From: Altericroceibacterium xinjiangense
GTDB taxonomy: Bacteria > Pseudomonadota > Alphaproteobacteria > Sphingomonadales > Sphingomonadaceae
DNA: 64,000 nt
Assembly (NCBI RefSeq): GCF_003958635.1
Contig: NZ_RSEK01000001.1
Coordinates: forward strand, 1-64,000
Reading direction: 5' to 3'
The notes under the pieces are model-generated. The model had not been told where the DNA came from. It made no database searches and saw only the letters and a list, made by a program, of their open reading frames with translations. Shown here one piece after another: positions 21,529 to 31,096 of the stretch (position 1 is its first letter; the number at the start of each line of letters is the position of its first letter). Made by a program: the position numbers and the translations under genes.

Positions 21529-22377
21529 CTATTCGGCCACCGGTGCTTCCGCGTCGTCCCTTGGCATGACCCGGATCGTGTTGCCTGCTGGCGCGGGTTC
21601 CGCATCGGCGACGGGTTCGGCAGCGGCCGCTTCGGCCGGCTCGGGCTCTGCGACGGGTTCGGGCTCCACCGGCTGTCGGGGAAGCTCATCCTCCAGCATC
21701 CACTCGGCGGCTGCTTCCGCGTGGATCCGCGTGCTGTCGTAGATCGGCAGCACGTTGGCATCGACGTTCACCACCGCTTCCAGTTCGGTATTGGCAAGCA
21801 CGATCGCCCGGGCGCCGTCCCGTTCCTTGTTGGTGAGCATCGTCTTCAGTTCCCGCTCGGCGTCGCGAGTGGCCTTGCCGAGCATCAGTTCGCCGTAGAT
21901 GATGCGGTCAAGCACTTCGACGTTTTCGAGATCGGGCGGCAGAAGATCCACTCCGTGCGCGACGAGGCGGCGGCGGTAGAAGCTTTCGGTCATCACGTTG
22001 CGCGAACCGATCAGCGCCGCGGTCTTCACCTTATCCTGCGCCATTCGCTGGCCGACGCATTCGGCGATATGGAGGATCGGTATTCTGACGCTGCTCGCCA
22101 CCTGATCGTACACGCGGTGCATCGAATTGGCGCAGATGATCAGCGCCTCGGCCCCTCCGCTTTCCAGCCTGCGGGCGGAATCGGTCAGCACCTGGGCGGC
22201 GCGTTCCCACTCCTCCGCGGTCTGCATCCGGTAAAGCAACCCGAAATCGAGGCTTTCGATCAGCAACGACGCGCTGCGGCGCGGATCGGTCCGCTTTTGG
22301 ACGATAGCGTTGAGGTGGGTGTAGTACGTCCGGGTGGAAACCCAGCTCATTCCTCCGATCAACCCGAGTCTACGCAA
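21529..22377 (-). CDS. Aspartate/glutamate racemase family protein, atypical
   Basis: A 282 aa protein with the family N-terminus GLIGGMSWVST and the first catalytic cysteine C82 (ICANSMH). The second catalytic motif, normally GCTE, reads ANTE, so the second cysteine is replaced by N196. Two-base racemisation is therefore doubtful. After about residue 230 a proline, glutamate and alanine-rich tail of about 50 residues follows. The start is TTG 22377; the next ATG would remove the conserved GLIGGM motif. It may be a lyase-like or inactive member. Confidence 0.8.
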   Translation of the reverse strand: MRRLGLIGGMSWVSTRTYYTHLNAIVQKRTDPRRSASLLIESLDFGLLYRMQTAEEWERAAQVLTDSARRLESGGAEALIICANSMHRVYDQVASSVRIPILHIAECVGQRMAQDKVKTAALIGSRNVMTESFYRRRLVAHGVDLLPPDLENVEVLDRIIYGELMLGKATRDAERELKTMLTNKERDGARAIVLANTELEAVVNVDANVLPIYDSTRIHAEAAAEWMLEDELPRQPVEPEPVAEPEPAEAAAAEPVADAEPAPAGNTIRVMPRDDAEAPVAE

Positions 22378-22460
22378 ATCCTGTGTTCCTTGCTGTCGGT
22401 CCCGCCGGGATGACGGAACGGCGATATCAGGAGAGGAACATCGGGCTATCGCAAAGGGTT

Positions 22461-22483
22461 CCGGCAGTCGACGCGACTACCGG
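22461..22483. other. Imperfect palindrome downstream of pntB
   Basis: CCGGCAGTCG-ACG-CGACTACCGG forms a hairpin with one mismatch. It lies in the 135-bp gap between the 3' end of pntB and the start of the racemase homologue. It lacks a T-run, so it might be a Rho-assisted or weak terminator for pntB. No gene is seen in the gap. Confidence 0.4.
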
Positions 22484-22512
22484 CGCAGGAGGGCGGAACA
22501 GCAGGCGCAGGA

Positions 22513-23988
22513 TCAATCGTGCAGCGCCTTGTTGATTTCCTCCACCATCTTCTTGGCATCCCCCAGCAGCATCATCGTGCGGTCCATGTAGAACACCTCG
22601 TTGTCCACCCCGGAATACCCCGCACCGCCCATCGACCGCTTGATGAACATCACCGTCTTGGCCTTGCCCACATCGAACACCGGCATGCCGTAGATCGGAC
22701 TTGAACGATCGGTCTTCGCCGCCGGATTGACCACGTCGTTGGCCCCGATCACGAAGGCGACGTCGGTCTGGGCGAATTCGTGGTTGATGTCCTCCAGCTC
22801 GAACACATCGTCATACGGCACGTTGGCTTCGGCCAGCAGCACGTTCATGTGTCCGGGCATGCGCCCCGCAACCGGGTGGATCGCGTATTTGACCGCGACG
22901 CCCTGCTCTTTCAGCGTATCGCCCATCTCCCGCAGCACGTGCTGGGCCTGGGCCACCGCCATGCCGTAGCCGGGGATGACGATGACCTGGTTCGCTTCCT
23001 TCAGCAGGAAGGCCGCATCGTCCGCGCTGCCACGCTTCCACGGACGGTCGATCCTTGCCGCGCCTGCCGGCCCCGCGGCGGCTTCCGCACCAAAGCCGCC
23101 GGCAATGACCGATACGAAGCTGCGGTTCATCGCCCGGCACATGATGTAGGAAAGGATCGCGCCGGAACTGCCGACCAGCGCGCCGGTGATGATCATGGCG
23201 GAATTGTGCAGCGTGAAACCCATCGCCGCCGCCGCCCAGCCGGAATAGCTGTTCAGCATCGAGACGACGACCGGCATGTCGGCCCCGCCGATCGGAATGA
23301 TCAGCAGGAATCCCACCACGAACGCAAGCGCGACGATGATCCAGAACAGCGCGCCTTCCCCCGGTCCGGCCTCGGTCGCAACAGCGAAGGCGGCCGTCAG
23401 CGCGATAATGGCAAGAAGGATGCCGAGGTTGATCGCGTGCCGCATCGGCAGCAGGATCGGCGCGCCGGACATGCTGCCGTTCAGCTTGGCGAACGCGATC
23501 ACCGATCCCGAAAAGGTGATTGCGCCGATCGCCGCGCCCAGGGCCATCTCCACCCGCGTCACGGCCAGGATGTTACCGTCGAGCCCGAGAATCCCGAACG
23601 CACTCGGATTGAGGAAGGCCGCGACCGCCACCAGCACCGCTGCCAGTCCGACGAGGCTGTGGAATGCGGCGACCAGCTGCGGCATGGCCGTCATCGAAAT
23701 GCGCCGGGCGATGACGAAGCCGATCGCGCCGCCGATTGCGATGGCGATCACGATCTCCCCAAGGTTCGCCAGTTCGTGCGTGATGAGCGTGGTCACCACC
23801 GCAATCAGCATGCCCGCCATGCCGTAGCGATTGCCCGCGCGGCTGGTAGCGGGCGAGGAAAGCCCGCGCAGCGCAAGGATGAACAGCACACCCGCGATCA
23901 GGTAGGCAACGGCGACCCAGGGTTCGACCGCACGCACCGCGTCGGCGGCAATCGAAAGGTCGGTCGGCTCGGCGTAAGGCAGCACCAT
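22513..23988 (-). CDS. pntB: NAD(P) transhydrogenase beta subunit
   Basis: A 491 aa proton-translocating transhydrogenase subunit. The N-terminal half holds about nine membrane segments; the C-terminal half is the NADP(H)-binding domain III, with VIVIPGYGMAVAQAQH and VIGANDVVNPAA. The complex transfers hydride between NADH and NADP using the proton gradient. It follows pntAB by six bases in a pntAA-pntAB-pntB operon. Confidence 0.96.
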   Translation of the reverse strand: MVLPYAEPTDLSIAADAVRAVEPWVAVAYLIAGVLFILALRGLSSPATSRAGNRYGMAGMLIAVVTTLITHELANLGEIVIAIAIGGAIGFVIARRISMTAMPQLVAAFHSLVGLAAVLVAVAAFLNPSAFGILGLDGNILAVTRVEMALGAAIGAITFSGSVIAFAKLNGSMSGAPILLPMRHAINLGILLAIIALTAAFAVATEAGPGEGALFWIIVALAFVVGFLLIIPIGGADMPVVVSMLNSYSGWAAAAMGFTLHNSAMIITGALVGSSGAILSYIMCRAMNRSFVSVIAGGFGAEAAAGPAGAARIDRPWKRGSADDAAFLLKEANQVIVIPGYGMAVAQAQHVLREMGDTLKEQGVAVKYAIHPVAGRMPGHMNVLLAEANVPYDDVFELEDINHEFAQTDVAFVIGANDVVNPAAKTDRSSPIYGMPVFDVGKAKTVMFIKRSMGGAGYSGVDNEVFYMDRTMMLLGDAKKMVEEINKALHD

Positions 23989-23994
23989 CGCGGA

Positions 23995-24303
23995 TTACCT
24001 CCCTTCCCGCGTGGGAGCGGGGCGGCGTTCCTTCTTGCGGTACATCGCCAGCATGCGTGCAGTCACCGCGAAGCCGCCGAAGATGTTCACGCTCGCCAGC
24101 AGGACCGCCAGCAGGCCGAGCCATTTTGCCGCCGGACTTCCCGCCGCCGCGCCGGCGATCAGCGCCCCGACGATAATTACGCTGGAAATCGCATTGGTCA
24201 CCGCCATCAGCGGCGTGTGCAAGGCCGGAGTGACCGACCAGACGACGTAGTATCCGACGAAACAGGCCAGCACGAAGATCGAAAGGATCGAAATGAAATC
24301 CAC
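23995..24303 (-). CDS. pntAB: NAD(P) transhydrogenase alpha subunit, membrane part
   Basis: A 102 aa protein with three or four hydrophobic segments, corresponding to the membrane portion of the alpha subunit. The conserved part is HTPLMAVTNAISSVIIVGAL. In alphaproteobacteria the alpha subunit is often split into soluble and membrane proteins, as here. Six bases separate it from pntB. Confidence 0.94.
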   Translation of the reverse strand: MDFISILSIFVLACFVGYYVVWSVTPALHTPLMAVTNAISSVIIVGALIAGAAAGSPAAKWLGLLAVLLASVNIFGGFAVTARMLAMYRKKERRPAPTREGR

Positions 24304-24329
24304 CGGCCGCTCCCTCTTGTCGTTTCAGG

Positions 24330-25451
24330 CTAACTTGGCAGCCTCTCGTTCACTACGCGCCCGCCCTGCGTCAGCCGGACAGCGTTGCCGATCTCCTCAT
24401 CCAGCACCGGGCGTTGCTGCTCCGCGTCCCAGAAGGCGGACAGGAAATTGTAGAGATTGCGCGCAAACAGCGCCGAGGCATCGGCGGCAAGGTGGCTGGG
24501 CGTGTTGGAATAGCCCATGATGGTTACCCCGTGCCGCTCGACCAGTTGATCGGACACCGAGCCTTCGACGTTGCCGCCCTGCGCCACCGCAAGATCGAAG
24601 ATCACGCTGCCGGGCTTCATCGTGGCGATCTGCGCGTCGGTGATCAGCCGGGGGGCCGCGCGGCCGGGGATCAGCGCGGTGGTGATGACGATGTCCTGCC
24701 TGGCGATGTGGCTGGAAACCAGGTCGGCCTGCGCACGCTGGTATTCCTCGCTCATTTCCGTGGCGTAGCCGCCGCTGCCCTCGCCTTCGATCCCGGCGAC
24801 GTCCTCCACGAACACTGCCTTCGCGCCGAGCGACTGGATCTGCTCTTTCGTGGCGGAGCGGACATCCGTGGCCGAGACTTGCGCCCCCAGCCGCCGTGCG
24901 GTGGCGATCGCCTGCAGGCCGGCGACGCCGACTCCCATGACGAACACCCGCGCCGCGGTGATCGTGCCCGCCGCAGTCATCATCATCGGGAAGGCGCGGC
25001 CATAGGCGTCGGCAGCGGCCAACACCGCCTTGTACCCGGCAAGGTTCGACTGGCTGGACAATACGTCCATCGATTGCGCGCGGGTAATGCGCGGCATGAA
25101 TTCGAGCGATAGCGCTTCAAGCCCGGCAGCGGCATAGGCCCGGACCTTCTCCGGCTGGCCGAAGGGATCGAACGTCGCGGCGACCCAGGCGCCGGGCTTC
25201 GCGCCCACGAGCGCGGTCGGATCGGGCGCTTGGACGGCGAGCACGATGTCGGCCCCGGCGACAGCTTGCGGCCGCGGGGCGACTTCGGCCCCGGCTTCCG
25301 TGTAGGCGGCATCGGGGATGGATGCGTGCCTGCCCGCCCCTTCTTCCACGCAAAGGCTTGCGCCGAGCGCGGCAAACTTCCGGATCGTTTCGGGGGTGGC
25401 GGCGACGCGGCGTTCGTTCGCGGCGTCTTCCTTCAACACCGCGATCCGCAT
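24330..25451 (-). CDS. pntAA: NAD(P) transhydrogenase alpha subunit, soluble NAD-binding part
   Basis: A 373 aa NAD(H)-binding domain I. The N-terminus MRIAVLKEDAANERRVA is shared with alanine dehydrogenases. The Rossmann motif GVGVAGLQAIATARRLGA and the ATDVR loop that follows are present. It ends 26 bp upstream of pntAB. The gene lies 19 bp after the small cytochrome oxidase subunit gene. Confidence 0.96.
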   Translation of the reverse strand: MRIAVLKEDAANERRVAATPETIRKFAALGASLCVEEGAGRHASIPDAAYTEAGAEVAPRPQAVAGADIVLAVQAPDPTALVGAKPGAWVAATFDPFGQPEKVRAYAAAGLEALSLEFMPRITRAQSMDVLSSQSNLAGYKAVLAAADAYGRAFPMMMTAAGTITAARVFVMGVGVAGLQAIATARRLGAQVSATDVRSATKEQIQSLGAKAVFVEDVAGIEGEGSGGYATEMSEEYQRAQADLVSSHIARQDIVITTALIPGRAAPRLITDAQIATMKPGSVIFDLAVAQGGNVEGSVSDQLVERHGVTIMGYSNTPSHLAADASALFARNLYNFLSAFWDAEQQRPVLDEEIGNAVRLTQGGRVVNERLPS

Positions 25452-25470
25452 CGTCTCCCCCTTCTGCCCG

Positions 25471-25620
25471 TCAGGCGATGAGCAGGAGGACGATGAAGGC
25501 GATCACCGCAATGATCGGGACCGACCACTTCAGCCAGACAATGAAGCTGCTGTAGGTGCTTTCCGCCGCCTTCATATCGTTTGCGGGCGCCACCGGTTTA
25601 TCGTGTTCGACAGTTTGCAT
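25471..25620 (-). CDS. aa3-type cytochrome c oxidase subunit IV
   Basis: A 49 aa single-pass membrane protein translated directly from the sequence: a polar N-terminus (MQTVEHDKPVAPAND), the conserved MKAAESTYSSFI, then one membrane span ending LLLIA. This fits the tiny alphaproteobacterial aa3 oxidase subunit IV (COX4_pro_2). It contacts the core oxidase in the inner membrane. Placement immediately upstream of pntAA is a familiar alphaproteobacterial arrangement. The other oxidase genes are not in this window. Confidence 0.85.
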   Translation of the reverse strand: MQTVEHDKPVAPANDMKAAESTYSSFIVWLKWSVPIIAVIAFIVLLLIA

Positions 25621-25689
25621 GAACAATCTCTATCGCTCCAACGCCTGCCGCTCAAGTCCCCGCAGAGCGGTCGGGCAAGCTGTCCCCGA

Positions 25690-26796
25690 CTAGTCGCTGT
25701 TTTCGGAAAATTCCGCAAGAGCCGCATCGCGCAAGCCTCGCCAGACATCGCGCGCCTGCACGGTTTCGAACACATCGTGCACCCGCACCAGCTGCACGCC
25801 TGCTCCGAATCCCGCCATAGCCAGCGCCAGCGAGCCACCGAGCCTGCGGTCCGCCGGGGCCTCGCCGGACAGCGCCGCGATAGTCCGCTTGCGACTTGCG
25901 CCAAGCAGCAACGGCTGGCCCAGTGCGTGGAACAGCGCCAGCGCGTTCATCAGCGCGAGATTATCCGCCAGTGACTTGCCGAACCCGATGCCCGGATCGA
26001 GGACGATCCGTTCCCGGGCAATACCCGCCTTCACCGCACGGTCCCGCGCTGCGCGCAAGGCGTCGAACACATCCAGCACGGGATCGCGATAACCGCCGCT
26101 CGCGTGGAGATCCTCGCCTTCGCCGGGCGCATGCATCAGCACGACCGGGGCATCGCACGAGGCTGCGAATTCCAGGCTGGCCGGGTCGCGCAAGGCGGAT
26201 ACGTCGTTGAGGATCGCCGCCCCCGCCGCAACTGCCGCGTTCATTACTGCCGCGCGCCGGGTATCCACGCTGACGATGGCACCCAGCTCCGCGCAGCGTT
26301 CGATCGCCGGGACGACGCGCGCTGCTTCCTCATCCTCCGGCACCGGCAAGGCGCCGGGCCGGGTGGATTCCCCGCCGATGTCGATGATCGCCGCGCCCGC
26401 CTGCATCATTGTTTCCGCGTGCGACTGCGCCGCATCGGAGGCCGTGAACCGGCCACCGTCGGAAAAACTGTCCGGCGTCAGGTTGAGGATACCCATCACC
26501 TGCGGCTGGTCGAGCGGCAGGCTGCGGCCGCCGGGCAGCTTCAGCGGTGGGTGAGCCAGGCGCAGGTTCGCCCATTGCTCCTCGGCTTCGGGGCCAAGCG
26601 CATCAGGCAGACGCGCCAGCGCCATGTCGATTGTGGCTGGGGTGACGAGGTCGCGCTGCACGATTTCGCCGTCCCGGCGCAGGATCACCGCGAACCGGTG
26701 GGCATAGACCCGCCCGCCAGCCAGCCGGACCGCATCGCCGTCCACGCTCTGCGGACTGGCGACACAGCCGATCGGACGGATGTAGAGCCGGTCCAT
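25690..26796 (-). CDS. folP: Dihydropteroate synthase with N-terminal extension
   Basis: Catalyses condensation of pABA with dihydropterin pyrophosphate in folate synthesis. The core carries GILNLTPDSFSDGG (about residues 102-115), DIGGESTRPGA, VSVDTRRAAV, LDPGIGFGK, GASRKRT and VRVHDV. At 368 aa it is about 90-100 residues longer than the usual 270-280 aa; the extra part is the N-terminus and I recognise no domain in it. Twelve bases separate it from ccrM on the upstream side. It is probably co-transcribed with ccrM. Confidence 0.92.
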   Translation of the reverse strand: MDRLYIRPIGCVASPQSVDGDAVRLAGGRVYAHRFAVILRRDGEIVQRDLVTPATIDMALARLPDALGPEAEEQWANLRLAHPPLKLPGGRSLPLDQPQVMGILNLTPDSFSDGGRFTASDAAQSHAETMMQAGAAIIDIGGESTRPGALPVPEDEEAARVVPAIERCAELGAIVSVDTRRAAVMNAAVAAGAAILNDVSALRDPASLEFAASCDAPVVLMHAPGEGEDLHASGGYRDPVLDVFDALRAARDRAVKAGIARERIVLDPGIGFGKSLADNLALMNALALFHALGQPLLLGASRKRTIAALSGEAPADRRLGGSLALAMAGFGAGVQLVRVHDVFETVQARDVWRGLRDAALAEFSENSD

Positions 26797-26808
26797 CAGG
26801 CCTTCCGG

Positions 26809-28084
<1,276 letters not shown>

Positions 28085-28086
<2 letters not shown>

Positions 28087-28714
28087 AAAGCAGCTGCGCC
28101 TGCGCGACCGGTGCAAAACTGCGGCGGTGGAGCGGAGACGGCCCGTGCCGCCGCAGGGCATCGAGGTGTTCGGGCGTGCCGTACCCGGCATTTCGGTGCC
28201 AGCCGTATTGCGGATGCTCCCGCGCGTATTCACGCATCATCCGGTCCCGGTATTCCTTCGCGATGATGGAGGCGGCGGAGATGCACGGCTCCCGTCCGTC
28301 CCCGCCTACGATCGGGCGCGCGGCCCAGCGCCATTCCGCGCAGCGCCCGTGCGGCGTGAGGTTGCCGTCGACCAGCACCTCATGCGGATCGCAGCCGAGC
28401 GCCCGGCACAAGTTGTCCACCGCCACGGTCATGGCCAGCATCGTTGCGCGGAAGATGTTGACCCGATCGATGTCCTCGGCCGAAATCACGCCGATCCCGT
28501 AGGCGCATCGGCGGCGTATCCGCTCATCCAGCAAGGCACGCCTGTTGGCGGTGAGCTTCTTGGAATCGTCCAGTCCCGACGGTCGCGGCTTGCACAACAG
28601 CACCGCAGCCGCAACAACGGGTCCAGCCAGTGGGCCGCGGCCGACTTCGTCGACACCGACGATCAGCCGATCGCCCGTGGCACCGAATTCAGGCGATGGG
28701 GTTCCAAAGAGCAT
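28085..28714 (-). CDS. rnhB: Ribonuclease HII
   Basis: A 209 aa RNase HII that removes RNA from RNA-DNA hybrids and starts ribonucleotide excision. The metal-binding DEVGRG motif is at residues 22-27, with VDGNLTPHG and SIIAKEYRD further on. The start ATG at 28714-28712 overlaps the start ATG of the divergent sugar dehydrogenase in a shared CATG. An upstream GGAAA is a plausible ribosome-binding site. It lies upstream of ccrM on the same strand. Confidence 0.92.
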
Positions 28715-29912
28715 GCGTACGCTGTTTCCATCTGCGGCGGTCCTGTTTCCGGCCGCGCTCATGTTTGCAAGTTGCGGGACCGCGTCGCCCGGCACCGACA
28801 CGCCGAGCCCCGCGCCCGCATCGGGGGTGAACACCGTCGCGGGACAGCCGATTGAAGCGCCCGCCGGCGCCCCCTTCATGGTCTCTTCGCTGGGTGTTTT
28901 CAATGAGCCGTGGGCCCTCGCGACCGAGCCCGGAACCGGCCGCATCTTCATTACCGAGAAACCCGGGACGATGAGATTCGTCCAACCCGGCACCGGGGAG
29001 ATCGGAACCGTCACCGGCCTGCCGGAAGTCGATTACGGCGGGCAAGGCGGCCTGGGCGACATCGCCTTCGCGCCCGATTACGCCGCCAGCCGCGGGGTCT
29101 ATCTCAGCTGGGCGGAGCCGGGCGACGGCAACACGCGCGGTGCAGCCGTCGGGCGCGGCACGCTGAATTGCGACCAGCCGGGTACCTGCCGGATCGAAGG
29201 GCTGGAGGTAATCTGGCGCCAGACTCCCAAGGTTACGGGCAGCGGCCACTATTCGCACCGGCTGGAATTCTCACCAGACGGGCAGTTCCTGTTCGTCTCT
29301 TCGGGCGATCGGCAGAAGGGGGAGCCGGCGCAGGACGTGTCCAACACCCTTGGCACCATCGTCCGCCTGCTGCCGGACGGAACTCCCGCGCCGGGCAACC
29401 CGCTTGCCGACCGCGGCAGCCCGGCGGACCAGATCTGGTCCTACGGCCACCGCAACGTGCTGGGCTTGCAGTTCGATCAGGAAGGCCAGCTGTGGGATCT
29501 TGAACACGGTCCGCGCGGCGGGGATGAGATCAACCGGATCGTGCCGGGCAACAACTACGGCTGGCCGATCGTGTCCAACGGGGTCAACTATAACGGATCG
29601 CCGATTCCCGATCACGCGACACGGCCTGAATTTCACGCTCCGGCGATCGGCTGGACTCCGGTGATCGGGCCCGGCGATTTCCTGTTCTACAGCGGCAAGC
29701 TGTGGCCCGAGTGGCGGAACCAGGCCCTGATCGCCAGCTTGACCACGATGTCGCTGGTCCGGGTATCGCTGTCGGGTGACAACGGGACGGAGGAAGCGCG
29801 TTACGAGTTCGGCAACCGCCTGCGCGACGTGCTGGAGGCGCCGGACGGCTCCCTCTATGTGATCGAGGATGGAGACGGCGGGCGGCTGCTGCACCTCACT
29901 CCCGGAGAATAG
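28713..29912 (+). CDS. PQQ-dependent sugar dehydrogenase family lipoprotein
   Basis: A 399 aa beta-propeller protein of the soluble glucose/sorbosone dehydrogenase family (YliI/GdhB type). The N-terminus has a lipobox, LMFASC, so it is probably anchored in the outer membrane or periplasm. Family motifs are NEPWALA, GGQGGLGDIAFAPDY, GHRNVLGLQ and EHGPRGGDE. Oxidation of an aldose or related sugar with PQQ is likely but the substrate is unknown. ATG 28713 overlaps the rnhB start codon; AAAGAG is the only nearby ribosome-binding sequence. Confidence 0.88.
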   Translation: MRTLFPSAAVLFPAALMFASCGTASPGTDTPSPAPASGVNTVAGQPIEAPAGAPFMVSSLGVFNEPWALATEPGTGRIFITEKPGTMRFVQPGTGEIGTVTGLPEVDYGGQGGLGDIAFAPDYAASRGVYLSWAEPGDGNTRGAAVGRGTLNCDQPGTCRIEGLEVIWRQTPKVTGSGHYSHRLEFSPDGQFLFVSSGDRQKGEPAQDVSNTLGTIVRLLPDGTPAPGNPLADRGSPADQIWSYGHRNVLGLQFDQEGQLWDLEHGPRGGDEINRIVPGNNYGWPIVSNGVNYNGSPIPDHATRPEFHAPAIGWTPVIGPGDFLFYSGKLWPEWRNQALIASLTTMSLVRVSLSGDNGTEEARYEFGNRLRDVLEAPDGSLYVIEDGDGGRLLHLTPGE

Positions 29913-29964
29913 CGGCGCAAAGATGTTGCCACACCGCCCGGCCTTGCCTACCGGCTCGGCGGCG

Positions 29965-30486
29965 ATGAGCGACGCCCTTCCCAGCCTGATTCCGCTCGAA
30001 AATGTCGAGCCCGCGATGATCGAGGAGGCGCTGGACCGCGCCTTCGGCCCTGACCGGCACCAGCGTACCGCCTACCGGCTGCGCGAGGGAACGGACTGGC
30101 TGCCGGGCCTCAGCCTTGCGGCGATGGACGAAGAAGACTTGCTGGTCGCCACGATCCAGGTCTGGCCGGTGGCGCTGACCGATCCGGCGGGCCGCGCGCA
30201 CCCGCTGCTGATGGTGGGGCCGCTCGCTGTTCTGCCGGAACGGCAGGGCGAAGGCTTCGGCAAGGCGCTGATGATCGCCAGCCTTTCCGCAATTGACCCC
30301 CGCGCGCCTCTGCCGCAAGTGCTGATCGGGGACGAATCCTATTACGGCCGCTGGGGCTTCTCCGCCGAACATACCGGCGGCTGGACGCTTCCCGGCCCGT
30401 GGGATCCGGCGCGACTGCTGGCGCGCAGCGACAATCCGGCGATCCTCCCCCGCCAAGGCATGCTTGGCCCGTGGCGAGGGCGCTGA
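29965..30486 (+). CDS. GNAT-family N-acetyltransferase
   Basis: A 173 aa acetyltransferase-like protein. The acetyl-CoA binding region is LLMVGPLAVLPERQGEGFGKALM, with the Q/RxxGxG/A pattern QGEGFG. The N-terminal region has GPDRHQRTAYRLREG. The substrate is unknown. I chose ATG 29965; ATG 29923 would add 14 residues. The 3' end lies eight bases before the Nudix start. Confidence 0.8.
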   Translation: MSDALPSLIPLENVEPAMIEEALDRAFGPDRHQRTAYRLREGTDWLPGLSLAAMDEEDLLVATIQVWPVALTDPAGRAHPLLMVGPLAVLPERQGEGFGKALMIASLSAIDPRAPLPQVLIGDESYYGRWGFSAEHTGGWTLPGPWDPARLLARSDNPAILPRQGMLGPWRGR

Positions 30487-30493
30487 GGTTTCC

Positions 30494-31096
30494 TTGAGCG
30501 CGCTGTTCGACCGACTTGCCCGCTTGTTCGACGAAGGCCACGGGATCGAATTGCCGGACTTGCGCAGCGATGCCGGCTTCGCCCCGCCGGAGCTACGCCC
30601 GGCCGCAGTGCTGATCCCGGTGACCGACCGGCGCGAACCCGGCGTGATCCTGACCCACCGGCCGGAGACGATGCGATCCCATCCCGGGCAAGTCGCGTTT
30701 CCCGGCGGAAAGCTCGATCCCGGGGAGGACGCCGTCGCTGCCGCCTTGCGCGAGGCGGACGAGGAACTTGGGATCCCGCCCGCCGCCGTGCGGGTCATCG
30801 GGGCGAGCGACCGCTTCGTCACCGCGACCGGCTATGACGTCACCCCGGTGCTCGGCCTCGTGCCGCAGGACCTGACGATCCGGCCCGATCCGCACGAAGT
30901 TGCCGGGTGGTTCGAGGCCCCGCTTCGCTTCGTCTTCGACCCCGTCAACCACGTGCAGAAGCAGGCATCCTGGCGCGGGAGCATTCGCCCCTACATCGAG
31001 ATCGACTGGCAGGGGCACCGCATCTGGGGCGTGACTGCGGCGATCATCGCCAACCTTTCGCGCCGGATCGCCTGGCAGGATATCCTTGATGACTGA
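30494..31096 (+). CDS. Nudix hydrolase, CoA pyrophosphatase-like
   Basis: A 200 aa Nudix protein. The Nudix box GGKLDPGEDAVAAALREADEELGI matches GX5EX7REUXEEXGU. The preceding HRPETMRSHPGQVAFPGGK pattern is typical of CoA/NUDT7-type pyrophosphatases. The start is probably TTG 30494, following GAGG at suitable distance; GTG 30464 is an alternative that overlaps the GNAT gene. The stop overlaps the cca start by eight bases (ATGACTGA). Confidence 0.87.
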   Translation: MSALFDRLARLFDEGHGIELPDLRSDAGFAPPELRPAAVLIPVTDRREPGVILTHRPETMRSHPGQVAFPGGKLDPGEDAVAAALREADEELGIPPAAVRVIGASDRFVTATGYDVTPVLGLVPQDLTIRPDPHEVAGWFEAPLRFVFDPVNHVQKQASWRGSIRPYIEIDWQGHRIWGVTAAIIANLSRRIAWQDILDD

